This document shows positions 11,224 through 24,880 of a stretch of 64,000 nt of DNA, in pieces. Location: NCBI RefSeq assembly GCF_020921035.1, contig NC_063156.1, positions 27,638,283 to 27,702,282 of the forward strand, read 5' to 3'. Under the pieces are notes generated by a model that made no database searches, had not been told where the DNA came from, and saw nothing but the letters and a program-made list of their open reading frames with translations. Source of the stretch: Rhodamnia argentea. Taxonomy: Eukaryota; Streptophyta; Magnoliopsida; Myrtales; Myrtaceae. Positions within the stretch are counted from its first letter, which is position 1, and the number at the start of each line of letters is the position of its first letter. The position numbers were made by a program, and so were the translations under genes.

Positions 11224-14200
11224 ATGGCGACCGCACCGGCCAAACCCTGGAGGGTGGAGTACGCGAAGTCGGCACGAGCGTCGTGCAAGTCCTGCAAGAG
11301 CTCCATCGACAAGGAGAAGCTCCGGCTCGGCAAGATGGTCCAGTCCTCTCAGTTCGACGGCTTCATCCCTGTAATCTCTCCCCTCTTTTGACATGTAATG
11401 CCAGTCTTAGGTTTTGTGTTGTTACGGTTATTTGAGGGGCTTAAAGCTATCATTTTTCTCTTCGCTGTGGATTCCGGATCATGCTTTCTGTTTGCCCATT
11501 TCTTGATTTTAGATGGAACGTTGGGTGCGTCGATTTTTCTGGCGCTTTAGTGGAGGTACTTGTGTTCGTGTTCGCTGTCCTAAGCGGTTAGACTCGGTTT
11601 CGACTCGAGCTTTCAGTTATTATGCTAAAAAATGACGGTTCTACGTTAAGTTTCAACCTTTTGTTGCTTGTAAGGCCCTGTAATGTGTGTGCACCGAGAT
11701 GTAGCGTAGGATGCGTGTGTAGCATTTTTATAGAATTAACTTGTTGATTTTTGTTTCAATGGTCTTCAAATCACCCTGTTTCCCAAATGAGCGAAGTTGC
11801 CTGGTATGATCATGTTCATCGTCTTGCTTTCAGCATGACTTTTCTATTAGGATTAATCTGAGAGGGATGCAGGAGGGAGCCATGTAATTAAAAAAAGATA
11901 TCCTACTTCATATGATTCCCTCGTTGGTAGAGCATGCTCCACTTTCTTGCGTAGCAGACATCACGTTAGTGGAGATTATGTAGAGAATGAAGGCACATTG
12001 TTGCTCAAGTTTTGATTAGTTATGAATATACGGCAGTTAGCCCCGTGAGCATGTTTGCAATCTTTGTTCATTTAGAAGGTTAAGGGGACCCAAAAATGGG
12101 TATGACTTACATTAAGTAACTTCTACCACAATACAATTTCTTACGTGAGCACCAGTGCCCTCATATTTGCTAAAAGTAGAGATCGTTTCAAAGATCAACT
12201 TTTGATCTTCGGCCAATTTCCTTTAGAGAGAGGAATAGAATGCTCTTTACTTTTGATACAATGGGGAACTTCAATTTTTTTACCTATAGCTTGTTGCAGA
12301 TGACAGCTTTCTCTTGGTAATTTTCATGGGCGGCTTCGCTTCTGAAGTCGTTTTGGATAAGGAACTACCCCCTTGGTATCTTTCATGATATGATTTGATT
12401 TATCCTTACAAAAATTATAGAAAAAAGCTAAAGCAAGATTTTCTTGGGGATTGTTGAACATTTTTATGCTGACTACAATCAATAATATATAATTTTAAGA
12501 TGTTTTCCCGTTTTCAAATTTGAAGATTAATTTAATCTAATCTCATCTATGGAATGATGTTACTTGAAGGTTGGCGATGCCTTCGAAGTAAAATATGATG
12601 TTAAAAAGATCCACTTTCCTCTTTCTTAAGCAAGTTAGCTATAAGTTTTAAGTTACTAGAAGTTACTGCCCATTTTGCTAAGACTTTCCATACTGCGAAA
12701 AACCAAATAGGTCACCATATTATGAGTTTTAGAGGATGGCAATGAAATTCATTACTGAAAGCCATGTGCTAGATGTGTATACGAATTATGTGACAAGTTA
12801 ATTTTGTGTCACACGGTGCGAGCCTTGTGTGATATGTAGATACTACTGTGATATGTAGAGACTACTTACATGGTCTACTCGTAAACAAGCCCATTAAGCT
12901 ATATTTCTTCATGTTTAATTGTGAATAGTTTCTCAGTGATTATGAATTTGCATGTTCTCTGATTATGTTCTTGACCTACAAGCTTCGTTTTGAATTTGAT
13001 TTGAAGCCTTCTTATGTTATTTCACGATCCGGAGATATCTTCACTGTGGAGATTTAACATGTGTTTGTTTTTGGATCAGATGTGGAATCATGCTGATTGC
13101 ATTATGAGGAAAGCAAATCAAATTAAATCGTACGTTCTCTAGCAGTTATGCCTATGTGGGGTTTCATTAATTAATCAGGAGCTGTTTACTAAGTTATCTT
13201 GAAAATTTATTTTCAACTAGGATTGATGATGTTGAAGGCTTAGAGTTGCTTCGGTGGGAGGATCAACAAAAGATCAGGAAATATGTGGAGAGTTGCGGTC
13301 CTTCAACCAAAAATTCCTCCGCTGACTCAGAGTGCAGCATTGAAGTGTCACCAACTTCTCGTGCATCCTGCAGGCAATGTGGTCAAAAGATTATGAAAGG
13401 GGAAGTATGACCTTATTCTTTTTGTTTAGTTCTTTCTACCAGAATAGTATTTACTCATCATGGTTGCATCATAGCATAAACCATAAAAATGGAACAGGAA
13501 ACAAGTGTTTTTGTTGCTTAGAGGAAATCATAAGTCAACTAGCTTTTGTGTACAATACAGTACTTTTGTGGTCACTCTTTTTGTTGATTGCAAGGAAAAG
13601 ATTTTACTTGGTTGTAGAAGACCTTTTGATAGGATTTTATCCAACCATAGGTCTTGTGGAGGTATAGTGTTTTACGGATTCATCTGCAGGAACTAAAATT
13701 GGCTTTTGGTGACTTGGATTAATAGCTGGGAACATTGGGTTGTTTGTTAAATGACTCCTTGTAATGTGAAATTCAAATAAGTACTTAACCATACTTAAAG
13801 GGTGAAGTTATCCAGTCTCTTAACCTTTTTTAAGAGATTTTGACTAGACTGTTATATGTGGATGCTATCCAGAGCTTAAGCTTAGAAACCAATTTACATT
13901 GATCACAACTCATTGGTAAATAGAATCTACTTGTTGAAAAGAAAGAGTTTTAGACTACAAACGAATGCATTCTTCTAAAGGGGAAAGTACTCAAGGGCAT
14001 CTATCACCAGAACCAAAAACAGAGAACAGAAAGAAAAGAAAAAGTTTCATCCAGTCAGCGTAGTTTCTTATTCTGATGGCAATAACATAGACTACTAGAA
14101 CTTTTGCTGATATTTGCGCTCTTCTTTATCAGACCCGGATATCTATAAAGCCTGATGGTCAAGGAGTCAAGGGCTTGGCGTGGCATCATGCGCATTGTTT

Positions 14201-17200
14201 CATTAACAGATCTCCATCTACTCAACTGGACAAGATAAGTGGATGGGACAGCCTTTCTGTTTCTGATCAGGCACCGCTAATAGACTTGGTTAAAAGCGTT
14301 CCCTCAGCAGCAAAGAATGGTATGGAATCAGTTGTTTCTTCTATGTCGGAAAAACCAGAGAGAGCACCGAGTTGTGATTCCAATTCACCGAGTTGTGATT
14401 CCAATTACTGTCTTGTGTCGTGGTTTGATTCCAATTACTGTCTTGTGTCGTGGTTTGATTCCCATTACTGTCTTTTGTTGTGGTTGTCTTCTTAGGGAAA
14501 AAGCATGAGCCACAAAAGAATGAAGAAATTGTGCAAGAGCCAACCTCCATAGCTGGAATGAAGCGCAAGAAAGATGTTACAGGCGAGCAGAAGTCAAAAG
14601 CAATCAAAGCTGAAGGAGATGTGCGCACAAGTGGGGTTGCCCATTCAAAGAATGTTGATCATGAAGACATAAATGTGTCTGAACTAGAAACTAAACTCGA
14701 GGCCCAGACCAAAGAGTTATGGGCATTGAAAGATGACTTAAAGAAGCATGTCACAACTTCTGAGATGCGTGAAATGCTTGAAGCAAATGATCAAGATTCA
14801 ACAGGATCTGAACTTGATTTGCGTGACAAATGGTAAATGTTTGTACATAGGCCTCACCTGTATTGTAGGTTTCTGCTTTAGCTTTTACGCCAAGTTTTGA
14901 TCTTTTTGATGAGTGCCTCCAGTAGTGATTTGTCATGTCATTCATGACCAGTATATAAACTGTTTTCAAGACTGGCAATGCGCTTTAGCCAATGTTTTAT
15001 TGTATACTATAGTATATATTAAAAGTTGCACGGCTCTTATTGGCACCTGTTTTGTTTAGTGCTGATGGGATGTTGTTTGGAGCACTGGCTAGCTGCCCAG
15101 TTTGTGCTGGTTCACTTCGATACTCTAGTGGCATGTATAGATGTCAGGGGTATCTGTCAGCATGGAGCAAGTGTTCTTATTCTACTCGAGAACCAGAACG
15201 TGTCCAAGGGAAATGGAAAATCCCAGAAGGAACGGACAATCAATATCTGAAAAAGGTAAATATGCTCATGTATTACATGTGCAAAGTTATCCATTAGTTA
15301 ACTCTCTTTTTCCTTAATACAGTGGTTTAAATCACAAAAAGGGAAGAAGCCCATTCGAATTCTTCCACCACCCTCGGCTGCCAGTCCTTTAGGAGGTCGG
15401 AATGCTGGTCAGTCTCAATCATCAAGGATTGAAAGCTTGGGAGATCTAAAAGTTGCTATTGTTGGATCTACGAAGGAATCTATTGTATGATTTTTGCTCT
15501 CCATGCTTTTCAGATAATGACTATGGAAATATACACAATAGCATTTTGAACAAACTTATAACTGCGTTGGGCATAAAATTTATTGCAGTGGTGTTTGTGC
15601 AGACTGAGTGGAAATCAAAAATTGAGGAAGCAGGTGGACAAGTTCATGCCAAGATTAGGAAAGGTATTATTCTATGAACTGAAGTGTGGATACTTGCTCC
15701 GTTCATGCTTCATTCCGTATGGTAAGTTCAGGGCCATTGAACTGATAAATGTACCTCGCATTGACAATTGACAGACACTAGTTGTGTAGTTGTTGGTGGA
15801 GAGCTGGACGATCAAGAGGCTGAGATGAGAAAGGCTAGGTAGGCTACTGTTAAGGCCGGCCTTCAACATGAGATTTCTTGAGCTAATGTGGCAGTTTGTT
15901 TTGGCAGGAGGATCAAAATTCCTATTGTTAGAGAGGATTATCTGGTTGACTGTTTTAAGAGACAGAAGAAGCTTTCATGTGATCTTTATAAAGTTGAAGC
16001 CCTTGGCAAAGCTTCAGGTGTAGTTACTGTCAAAGTGAAAGGGCGAAGTGCTGTGCATGAATCATCGGAGATGCAAGACTCTGGTCACATCCTGGAGGAT
16101 GGAAAAAGCATCTATAATACTACTTTGAACATGTCTGACTTATCAACAGGTGTAAACAGGTTAGTTCTTGTGTCCATATTGTTCATGTCATTCTCACTTT
16201 CGTTTCTCATTTTCGCTTTTGCGCGTGTGCGCCTGGGCGTGTGGTTTTGATGTCCAAGGATGGATTCTCCTAGGAAGAATGAAAAGTTTCTGGATTTACT
16301 TAAGAGACCGTGTAGAAATAAACTACAGTTTGGTGTGACGTTGGTCGTCTATACCTGATTTCAGTATGAATTTGTTAGTATAGCCTTATTGATTTTGCTA
16401 TGCTTCCTAGGTAGATTCGGTTGATTATTCTTCTTACGTGTCCGACGACTCTCCTCTTCGATGGGAGGCTGTAGCTCTGAGCATGAACCCTTTGGCATGT
16501 TTTTTTTTATTTTTGAAAAGCAATGGCATGATGTTTCCCCTGATTTTTTTTCAATCTGTTTAAAAACCTTGTTTGGAATCAGGGTGCTCCTCTGATCAGT
16601 AACTTTGCTTTAAGCCAAGATCTATTGGTATATCCCGAATGAGGACCTATTAGCTGGATTGACCTGGTTGTTTGATCTGCAGATTTTATCTTTTCTTTAG
16701 ACGTTAAGATGAAACTTCGTATCAAATTGTGAAGAAATTTCACAAATCCCTTTACTTTGAGTGCATATCTCATCTACAAAGAATACATGGTTGGCTCTGT
16801 TAATCGCTGAAAAGGATGGAAAATTCCCTTTACTCTTCAATTTCTGCTCAAAATAGATGAGGGGGAATCTGCAAAGTACCTTCCGAAGAAATTCTATGTT
16901 ATATTGATAAAGTGTTAGCTATTGGCCACAAAAATAATGGGCCTAATTGCGACTGTTTCAAAAGCTTTGAGGGTGTAAGAAACTATAAAATAGTTTAAAC
17001 TAGGTGACATATAAGGATGGAGTTAGGGCATTTTTAATGCATTTTGGAACATGGTAATGTATTTTAAAACAAACTAGGATCAGTGGTTCAAGTTGATAAC
17101 TGACATTGTAACATTATAAGGGAAACTGAAAGAAAGTGAGGGAAAGAGATGGCAGATTTGTCTTAATTCAGCCCCGGTCTCCAGTTTCTTCTACTGGCAT

Positions 17201-20200
17201 ATTTATGTTTGTGTACATATGAATTACTTCTGGTTAATTGACTACTGCGGCTTGGATGGGGGTCTAGTTGCAATTTACTACTCTCAAAATAGGTTTCCTT
17301 TCTTCTTTTAATTGTGTCACCAAGTTGGATCTTCTTGCACAGAGATTAGTACATAGAAGACGATGCAAACTTGCTTCTTGAAAGTGGTTAGTTCTTAACT
17401 GCAGCATTTAAAATGTAACCTTTGCACTGGAATGGGCTTTACAGGTTAGGCAAAAGGAGTTAAGACTTTGTGGACTTTGGATGTATGTGCATGTGTAAGT
17501 AGACACGGTATTCTATATATATATATAGAATGTAAATTAGGAATGGAAAATGAAAATAATTTGCTAGAAGAAAGTATGGTAACAAATAGTGATGGCATAT
17601 ACATTGATTAATAAGGTTATAAAAGTTGACTTTGTGATAAGATTGTAAATTGTGTGGACCAAATTGTTCTTATCATCCCCAGTTAATTTTCACAAACCTT
17701 TCTCTTATATGATCTTCCTAAAGTCTAGGGTCAAATAACTACGATCTCATTGTTTATTATTTGAATATTAAACCAGTGACTTAATTTAATAGCTTAAGCC
17801 TTTAGAACTATTGGAAGTAGTTCCACAATTTTAAATTTGTCATGAAATGTGTTAATTAAACTATGTATGAAATGGTGGTGGCTAATTGGCCAATTTGAAA
17901 TGTTATGAGCTGATTGTAAGCTTTTTAGTTTGGAGCTACATTGCAGAACTGACAAGGAAATTGGCTTCTTTTTTTTCAACCTTTTCAATTTATGTATGCC
18001 TGGCTGATTTTCAGTTTACTGAACTCTGATCAAAGTCTACTACATGACTGCTTGATGTCCATATAAATGTTTTTTTTTTTTTTTGGTTAAACCTTACTCT
18101 TGCTGATGGATGACTCTATCTGGTTGCTCTGCATAGTTACTACATCCTCCAAATAATCCAAGAAGATAGAGGGTCGGACTGTTACCTTTTCCGGAAATGG
18201 GGTCGAGTGGGCAATGAAAAAATTGGAGGATCCAAATTAGAGGGGCTTTCAAAATCAGATGCAATCGATCAATTCAAACGGTTGTTTCTTGACAAGACAG
18301 GAAATCTATGGGAGGCATGGGAGTCAAAAGAGAATTTTCGGAAGCAACCTGGCAGATTCTACCCTCTGGATATAGTACTCCTCATCTATATTGCTTTATT
18401 CAATGCAAATATACTCGATTAAGTGTGAAATTTTCTTTCTCTCTAACTTTCCAAATGATCGATTTGTAGGACTACGGAGTCAGCAAACAGGTCGCAAAGA
18501 AAACTTCAGATGATGCAGATAGCCGACTTGCCCCTCCATTGAAAGAACTGATGAGGATACTTTTTAACGTGGAGACATATAGGTCATATGATAACCAATA
18601 TTAGAATTTCGTGACCCATGGTGCTTTGTATTCTATCTAAGTCCAATATTGACTGCAGAGCTGCTATGATGGAATTTGAAATCAATATGTCGGAAATGCC
18701 GCTTGGAAAACTAAGCAAAACTAACATAAGGAAAGGTACTTGATTTGAGTATCAATCTTTTCTGATTTGTATAACCAGCTGAAATGCCATATTTTTCTTT
18801 CTGTAATTAGATTATATTCAGGAATCATGGGTTTGGTGATATTATACTTCTTTTATCTCAGGTTTTGAAGCATTGACAGACGTTCAGAATCTGTTGAATA
18901 GTGGAACTCACGAACCATCCGTCAAAGAAAGTTTGCTTATTGATGCGAGCAACCGATTTTTCACGGTGATCCCATCTATTCATCCGCATGTTATCAAGGA
19001 TGAAGATGATTTTCAGTCCAAGGTACCGAATGCACTGCAAAATGCATTGCATGTTTCATCACGTAATGTCATGTGTTTCTTGTGAAGCCAATGAGATTGT
19101 AGTTGATTGATTTCTACCTAGACAAAATATTTCTCATCCGTGTCATCTCATACTTTTTACATGTGAGGTAAGGCTGAAAGGATTCTTCTCTTATGACTCA
19201 AGAAATGTGCATGGGCCATTCTCAGGTAGAAAATGTCTACGTGTGACTTGCTTGCTCCTTGCATGAACCCACACAAATGTTCCTTGATGCAGCCAGAATC
19301 AATGTACCCTTTTGGTTTCTGTTTTGGTTGTGCAACGTGAACTCAAACTGTTCAAAAAAGAGAGAGAGAGAGAAAGGAAAAAAGAACTCAAACTGCAAAA
19401 GAATGAGATATTTGGCCAGTATCTGGCAATAGATGCAATATTGGCTTGATGGTGATTACTAGGGAACATCTGGAACGATAATGAGATTGAAATTCTTTGT
19501 GATTGCCATCAGACTACAGGAAGCTATAGTTGCAGAGCATGTCATATTTCCATTCCTATATTCCCTGGTTTTATCCTATTGCTTTAGTGTTTTCTAAAAT
19601 TTAAAGTCAGGAACCTTTACCATATGGATATTTTAAAGGCAGTCTACAACCGAATAAAGTGGGGATTACCCTACATGGCTCATAACCAATTTGATACCTT
19701 GGTGAATTTAGCTGCTTTCCACAGTGGCTCATTGAAATTATTATGTCAAATATGTTCTTGCCTTTATGGCAGGTGAAAATGTTAGAAGCTCTTCAGGACA
19801 TTGAAATTGCATCTAGACTGGTTGGCTTTGATGTTGATAATGACGATTCGCTTGATGAGAAGTACAAAAAGCTTCGATGTAACATTGATCCCCTTCCTCA
19901 TGATAGTGAAGAGTATCAGCTGATCGAGAAGTATCTCCATAAGACCCATGCACCTACTCACACGGTTGGTGTACTCTGTGATTGTTGATCGTAGACTTCG
20001 GCTTCACTGGATTCTCCTACTCTCTATCTCTCTCTCACCCATTCTAGTAGAATATTTATTCTGCTTCTTTATCTTTAGGATTGGACTCTAGAATTGGAGG
20101 ACGTTTTCTCACTTGAACGTGAAGGGGAATTTGATAAATTTGCTCCCTTCCGGCAAAGCCTAAGGAATAGAATGCTTTTATGGCATGGTTAGTGACAACT

Positions 20201-22084
20201 TTAATTCATTAAAGAGTGACATGATCTTTCGTTTGAGTGGCTATTCCAAAAGAAAATGATTAGTAGCGACTAAAAGTTTCTGCTCCACAGGTTCTCGCTT
20301 GACAAACTTTGTAGGTATACTCAGTCAGGGTATGAGAATTGCTCCTCCTGAAGCTCCAGCAACTGGCTACATGGTTCTCCACCTCCTCCCTCCCCCCCTC
20401 CCTCCTTCCCTCCCTCTCTCTCTCTCCCCATATATATATATGCATGTGGTTTTTCTTGTTTATGTTGAAACTTTATCTGCAAATTTAACTATCACTTGTT
20501 ATGCAGTTTGGCAAAGGAGTATATTTTGCTGACATGGTCAGTAAAAGTGCCCAGTATTGCTTCACTGATAAGAATAATCCTGTTGGGCTAATGCTCTTGA
20601 GTGAAGTTGCTTTGGGAGAGGTCTATGAGCTTAAGAAGGCAAAGGTATGTGTGCATATTAGGTCTTTGAGGCCTGAAGGGATAACTGGTTTCCTTTATGC
20701 CTATATGTTGTTGACAAACTGCTTTGTAGGAAAAGTTTCTGATAGCTTGGAATCCTGCCTCAATTTTGTTGCTCAATATTCATTAAATTTGCATGTCAAA
20801 CTTTTAATTTGCAAGAGGGGCTTATTACCCTTTCTTTTATTTGTCATTCAGTATATGGATAAGCCCCCGGAAGGCAGACACTCTACTAAAGGTCTAGGCA
20901 AGAAGATACCCCAGGAATCTGAGTACGTGAAATGGAAGGATGATGTTATTGTTCCCTGTGGCAAACCAGTATCTTCTAATGTGAAAGCCTCTGAGCTTAT
21001 GTACAATGAGTACATTGTTTATAATACAGCTCAAGTAAGTTTGCCTTCTCAGATTCAATTTTAGTTGTCATATTACTGCTCGCTAGTCCTTGCATTTTCT
21101 CTGCACGATGCTTTGTCTTTTGTGGATAAACTCTTAGTTTTTGTTTAATCTAAATCTTGTGGCGTACATACTGTTACTTTTTCATAGTCCTAAATGCCTG
21201 AAACTTATACAGATTTTGACATGTGATTCGCATATAATTTTCTCATGATCCTTTGGAATTTGGACAATATTTTAAATTTTGGTGGAAGAGCAACCTTTTA
21301 AAAAGCAAAAACAGATGGGCCCGTTGAACCTTTTTCTACTGCATAACAATGTAGAGCTCTGCATTTTTCAATTTTTTTAGGCACAAAGGGAGAAAAACAG
21401 AATAGCCAAAATAAAGCTGTTCAAGGGTGCGTTTGTTTCGCGGAAAACTCAAGTTTGGAAGACATTTTCCAAAAAATGATTGCTCGTATCGCTTGCAATA
21501 ATCAAACAATGAAAAATATTTTTATCACCCACGAAAATAGTTAGTCATAGATTGTTGTCGATAATAAAAACATCTTCCGTTGACAAATTTTTCTAAGCGA
21601 TATAACCAATTAAGTTTCAAAATATGTTTTCCCAAATCTTGAGTTTTTGAAACAAACGCAACCTGAGAGGAAGAAAGCAGAGGGCTGTCTTGTCCCTATG
21701 TGGTAAAAGAGCATATATTCTCGGCACAAACGGAGTGATGTAGGCTTTCTTACTGCCAACAGGCATTCGAGATCACTTGAATACATGCTTTTACTTGTCT
21801 GGCCACCTCACGCATCCTGTCATAATTTATGTTGGGCTGTTGGAGTCAGGAAGTAGTTCTTTATTTTTTTGACAATGAAGGGTGCTGTCGGTGTTCTTTC
21901 ATTGTTACTATTGCAAGCTGGATCATGCTTGGTTACTACTACCCTCCCACTGTGTTTCTTCAGAACTCAAACACAGATTATAACTATCTATTACCCTGTC
22001 TACTGATCTGGTGGTTGGATGTGATGTCTTTAACAGGTTAAGATGCAATTTTTGTTGAAGGTGAGGTTTCACCACAAGAGGTGA
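11224..22084 (+). CDS. PARP1: Poly(ADP-ribose) polymerase 1 (PARP1)
   Basis: Nuclear DNA-break sensor that uses NAD+ to make poly(ADP-ribose). Twenty exons: 11224-11370, 13080-13129, 13221-13404, 14133-14319, 14496-14832, 15060-15255, 15323-15484, 15603-15663, 15775-15838, 15908-16159, 18137-18374, 18470-18582, 18659-18735, 18862-19022, 19773-19964, 20079-20187, 20291-20373, 20507-20644, 20852-21034, 22037-22084. They join in frame to 2,982 nt, 993 aa, close to plant PARP1. Domains: zinc finger 1 (C21, C24, H53, C56), zinc finger 2 (C116, C119, H146, C149), a Lys-rich linker, PADR1/zinc-3 ribbon (C314, C317, C330, C340), BRCT (about 405-490), WGR (about 547-640), helical regulatory domain and ART fold. 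The catalytic H843-Y877-E970 triad is complete, with the 34-residue H-to-Y spacing of animal PARP1. The gene looks intact. The start is the first good ATG of a CTTC-rich leader; an earlier in-frame TTG is unlikely. Confidence 0.96.
14320..14495 (+). repeat. PARP1 intron 4 with short tandem repeat
   Basis: The intron holds about three imperfect tandem copies of a 30-bp unit (14396-14485, units starting near GATTCCAATTACTGTCTTGT), preceded by a shorter repeated GAGTTGTGATTCCAATT (about 14368-14406). The exon 4 reading frame stays open through the whole intron and meets TAG at 14493-14495, whose AG is the splice acceptor itself. Confidence 0.75.
21425..21664. mobile_element. MITE-like inverted-repeat element in PARP1 intron 19
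   Basis: Ends GGGTGCGTTTGTTT at the left and AAACAAACGCAACCT at the right are near-perfect inverted repeats, about 240 bp apart, with AT-rich filling and no coding. The terminus resembles the hAT-like MITE ends common in plants. No convincing target-site duplication was found. Confidence 0.6.
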
Positions 22085-23543
22085 AGAAGCAGCTAGAAGT
22101 GTTGGTCGCTTGCCTTTTGAATCTCTGTATAGGCTGGATGTAAATAGCGCCTAGTGGTTTATCTGGTTGGAGACTCAGTTTCCGGGTTGTTTGACACTTA
22201 TGCCCGCTAACCACTATTTTTAATCACTGGCAAGATCTCATTTTGGGGTTTGGTGGAGATCTTCAAACTTCCTCTCCCAGCTACAAGTATGTCGAGTTTC
22301 GGTCTTAGCTCTGTAATTGACATTTCCAAGTGAAAAAGTGTTGTGCCTTTGAATTATGAGTTCGGTTGCATCCTCTATGGTTTGACTGAATTTTCCCAAG
22401 GGGTTGCACACGACCTGCTATGTCATTTGTTCAGGGAGTGAGACATATTGTCTTGCCAAGAAACGCAACTATATCAGACCTCGATGTTGGCGAAGGCAGA
22501 CTCATAGTGAGATTTGATCAAGTACCGGGTAAGCAAGCATCATGAAGGCCATCGTCCTATATTACTGAAGATCCTAGCTATTAGCTGTTATTCCTGACTG
22601 TTTGTAACGAGTTAAAGTTCTCGTTATTGAGCGCAAAGTCATTGAGCGCTTTGCAGCTCGATGCAGATCCAAAGAAGATTGCTAGAATATCTGACAGTGA
22701 AAATTGGTTAGGCAAGTCGTGTTGGGTCGTATGGAACGGAGAATCTAACCCTTAATTCACTAAGAGGGTGTCGTCAGTTGAGGTAGATGATCTTAAAGCG
22801 CGATACAACTGGACAGCTTGGCGAGAGTGTGGCATGCGGCGAGGAGGATGACCTCATTACGACAGAGGTGATAGGTAGGGGCCTGAGGAGGGGAAAAGGA
22901 CGGCGATGATTCCGACCGCTTACATGTTTAAGGGGGCCGGTGGTTGGCGTGACGGCTGTGAGCGCAAACAGCCATTTTCCTCAGTCACGGTTACGGTACC
23001 ATTCTGGTGCAGCTGTTCTCTAACATGATGAGCAGCTTCGCTTTTTATATTCGCAATAGAGCGGCGGTTGCCTTGTGTACGTGTGATGATTGACCGTAGG
23101 TTTTCAGTTCGAGATCACGTACGTTGTTCCATGGTCCCGAGCACTGGAATCTGATTTTCGTTTTGTCCGGACTTTCGTTGCCTCTCTAAATCCACTCCTT
23201 TCGGTCTGAACATTGCTATCAGACGGCCTGCCAAAGTAAATACGTACCCCGCTAATGATATGCGATCATTCAAGTCACTAGCGTGATCTAAGTACACATA
23301 CCTTGTGATTTCACTGACATTCTCGACAAGTTCCTCAAGATGTCGATGTGGTCGTTTGTCTGCCTATTGGAACCCTAATGGCTTAGAGAATGTATCATTG
23401 AACTTCGGGGATGATTTGAAAAAAAATCGGGACAGAGTATTCAGAAGGCAAAATGGTTATTTTTGGAAGGTTTGGGAACCAAAAAAAAAAAAAAAAGGGT
23501 CAAACCAGCCTGAATGCATGATAATTTATGACTGATAGAAAAT
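22085..23543. other. PARP1 3' flank and spacer
   Basis: Probable PARP1 3' UTR, then spacer. A short open stretch at 22435-22545, preceded by a good acceptor (TTTGTTCAG), encodes 36 residues before a stop. It looks protein-like but belongs to no family I know. No other gene is visible. Confidence 0.4.
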
Positions 23544-24065
23544 AGGGTTAATACCATGAAAAACCCTAAATTGGTACACTTGTGACAAATTTATCCTAAA
23601 CTATTTTTTTTACTACAAAAAATTCCAAACTGGTACACTTGTAACAAATTTGCCCCAAACTATTTTTTTAACCACCAAAATCCTAAATCTGGTATATTTG
23701 TCACAAATTTATCATAAACTAATTCTTTTGACCAAAAAATACCCCAAACTGGTACACCTGCGACAAATTTGCCTCTAGTTAAATTGATTTAATATCACGA
23801 AAAATCTCAAATTGATAAACCTGTGACAAACGGAAGGTCAAAACTCCATAATGGTATACCCGTCAACTGTCATATGTCACCAAATCAACAATTTGACTGT
23901 TAAATTTAACGAAAATTAACGGAGGGTAAATTTGTCACGTGTGTACCAGTTTAGGATAAATTTGTCATAGATATACCAATTTGGGATTTTTTGTGGTAAA
24001 AAAAATAGTTTGGAGTAAATTTGTCACAAGTGTACCGGTTTGGGGTTTTCCATGGTATTAACCCT
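23544..24065. mobile_element. Inverted-repeat element with AGGGTTAATACC termini
   Basis: The left end AGGGTTAATACCATGAAAAA and the right end GGTTTTCCATGGTATTAACCCT are inverted repeats. The arms consist of a degenerate unit of about 50-60 bases (TTGGTACACTTGTGACAAAT and variants) repeated several times on the left and in reverse on the right. The flanking heptamer AGAAAAT (23537-23543 and 24066-24072) is a probable target-site duplication. Non-coding. Related remnants lie near 9671-9850, 26687-26760 and 55500-55700. Confidence 0.75.
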
Positions 24066-24278
24066 AGAAAATATAAATATGCAAAGCATGAGAAATTGAT
24101 TTTTTTTTTTTTATAGAATTAAGGTTGCAAGCCCTTGTCGGTTGGTCAAAGTTGGCCGGATGAAATGAATTGACATAAATACAAAAGATTTAAAGGCTGA
24201 ATTGGTACAAAAAAAGAAAAGAGATTTAGGACTCCATTGGGTTTTTTTTTTTTTAAACATGAAATGCGCATTCAAATA

Positions 24279-24880
24279 GGGAGAAGTGTCAAAAAAGTCC
24301 TAAACCTATTGTATTAGTGCCAATTCAGTCCTAAACCTTTTATTGGTGCTAATTTAGTCCTAAACCTTCCGTATTGTTGCAAATTCAGTCCTAAATCTTT
24401 TATATTTATACCAATTGAGTTAATCCGGCCAATTTTGATCGAAAATCGCTGACGTGGACATCGATTGTCCTACATGGCACGGATAACGCTAACTTGGACA
24501 TTTTTTAATATTATTTTAATATTTTAAATAATTTTTTAAGCATTTTTTGGTTTTTTCAAAATTATTTTTTAAAAATAATTTAAAATATTAAAAAAAATAT
24601 CCACGTTAGCGCCAAACGTGCCACGTGGAATAATTGATGTTCATGCCGGTGATTTCTAATCAAAATTGGCCGAATTGACTCAATTGGCATAAATGCAAAA
24701 TATTTAGGAATAAATTGGCACTATTATAAAAGGTTTAGGACTAAATTGACACTAACAAAAGGTTTATGACTTAATTGGCACAAATACAAAATGTTGATGA
24801 CTGAATTGGCACTAAAAAAAGGTTTAGGACTGAATTGACACTAATGCAATAGATTTAGGACTTTTTTGACACTTTTCCCC
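24279..24880. mobile_element. Hairpin-type Mutator-like element with 9-bp target duplication (copy B)
   Basis: 602 bp. The left end GGGAGAAGTGTCAAAAAAGT is matched in reverse by ACTTTTTTGACACTTTTCCCC on the right (one or two mismatches), and the inverted arms of about 290 bp run nearly to the centre. It is bounded by the perfect 9-bp direct repeat ATTCAAATA at 24270-24278 and 24881-24889, the length characteristic of Mutator-superfamily insertion. It has no GC-rich centre and no open frame of note. Confidence 0.85.
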
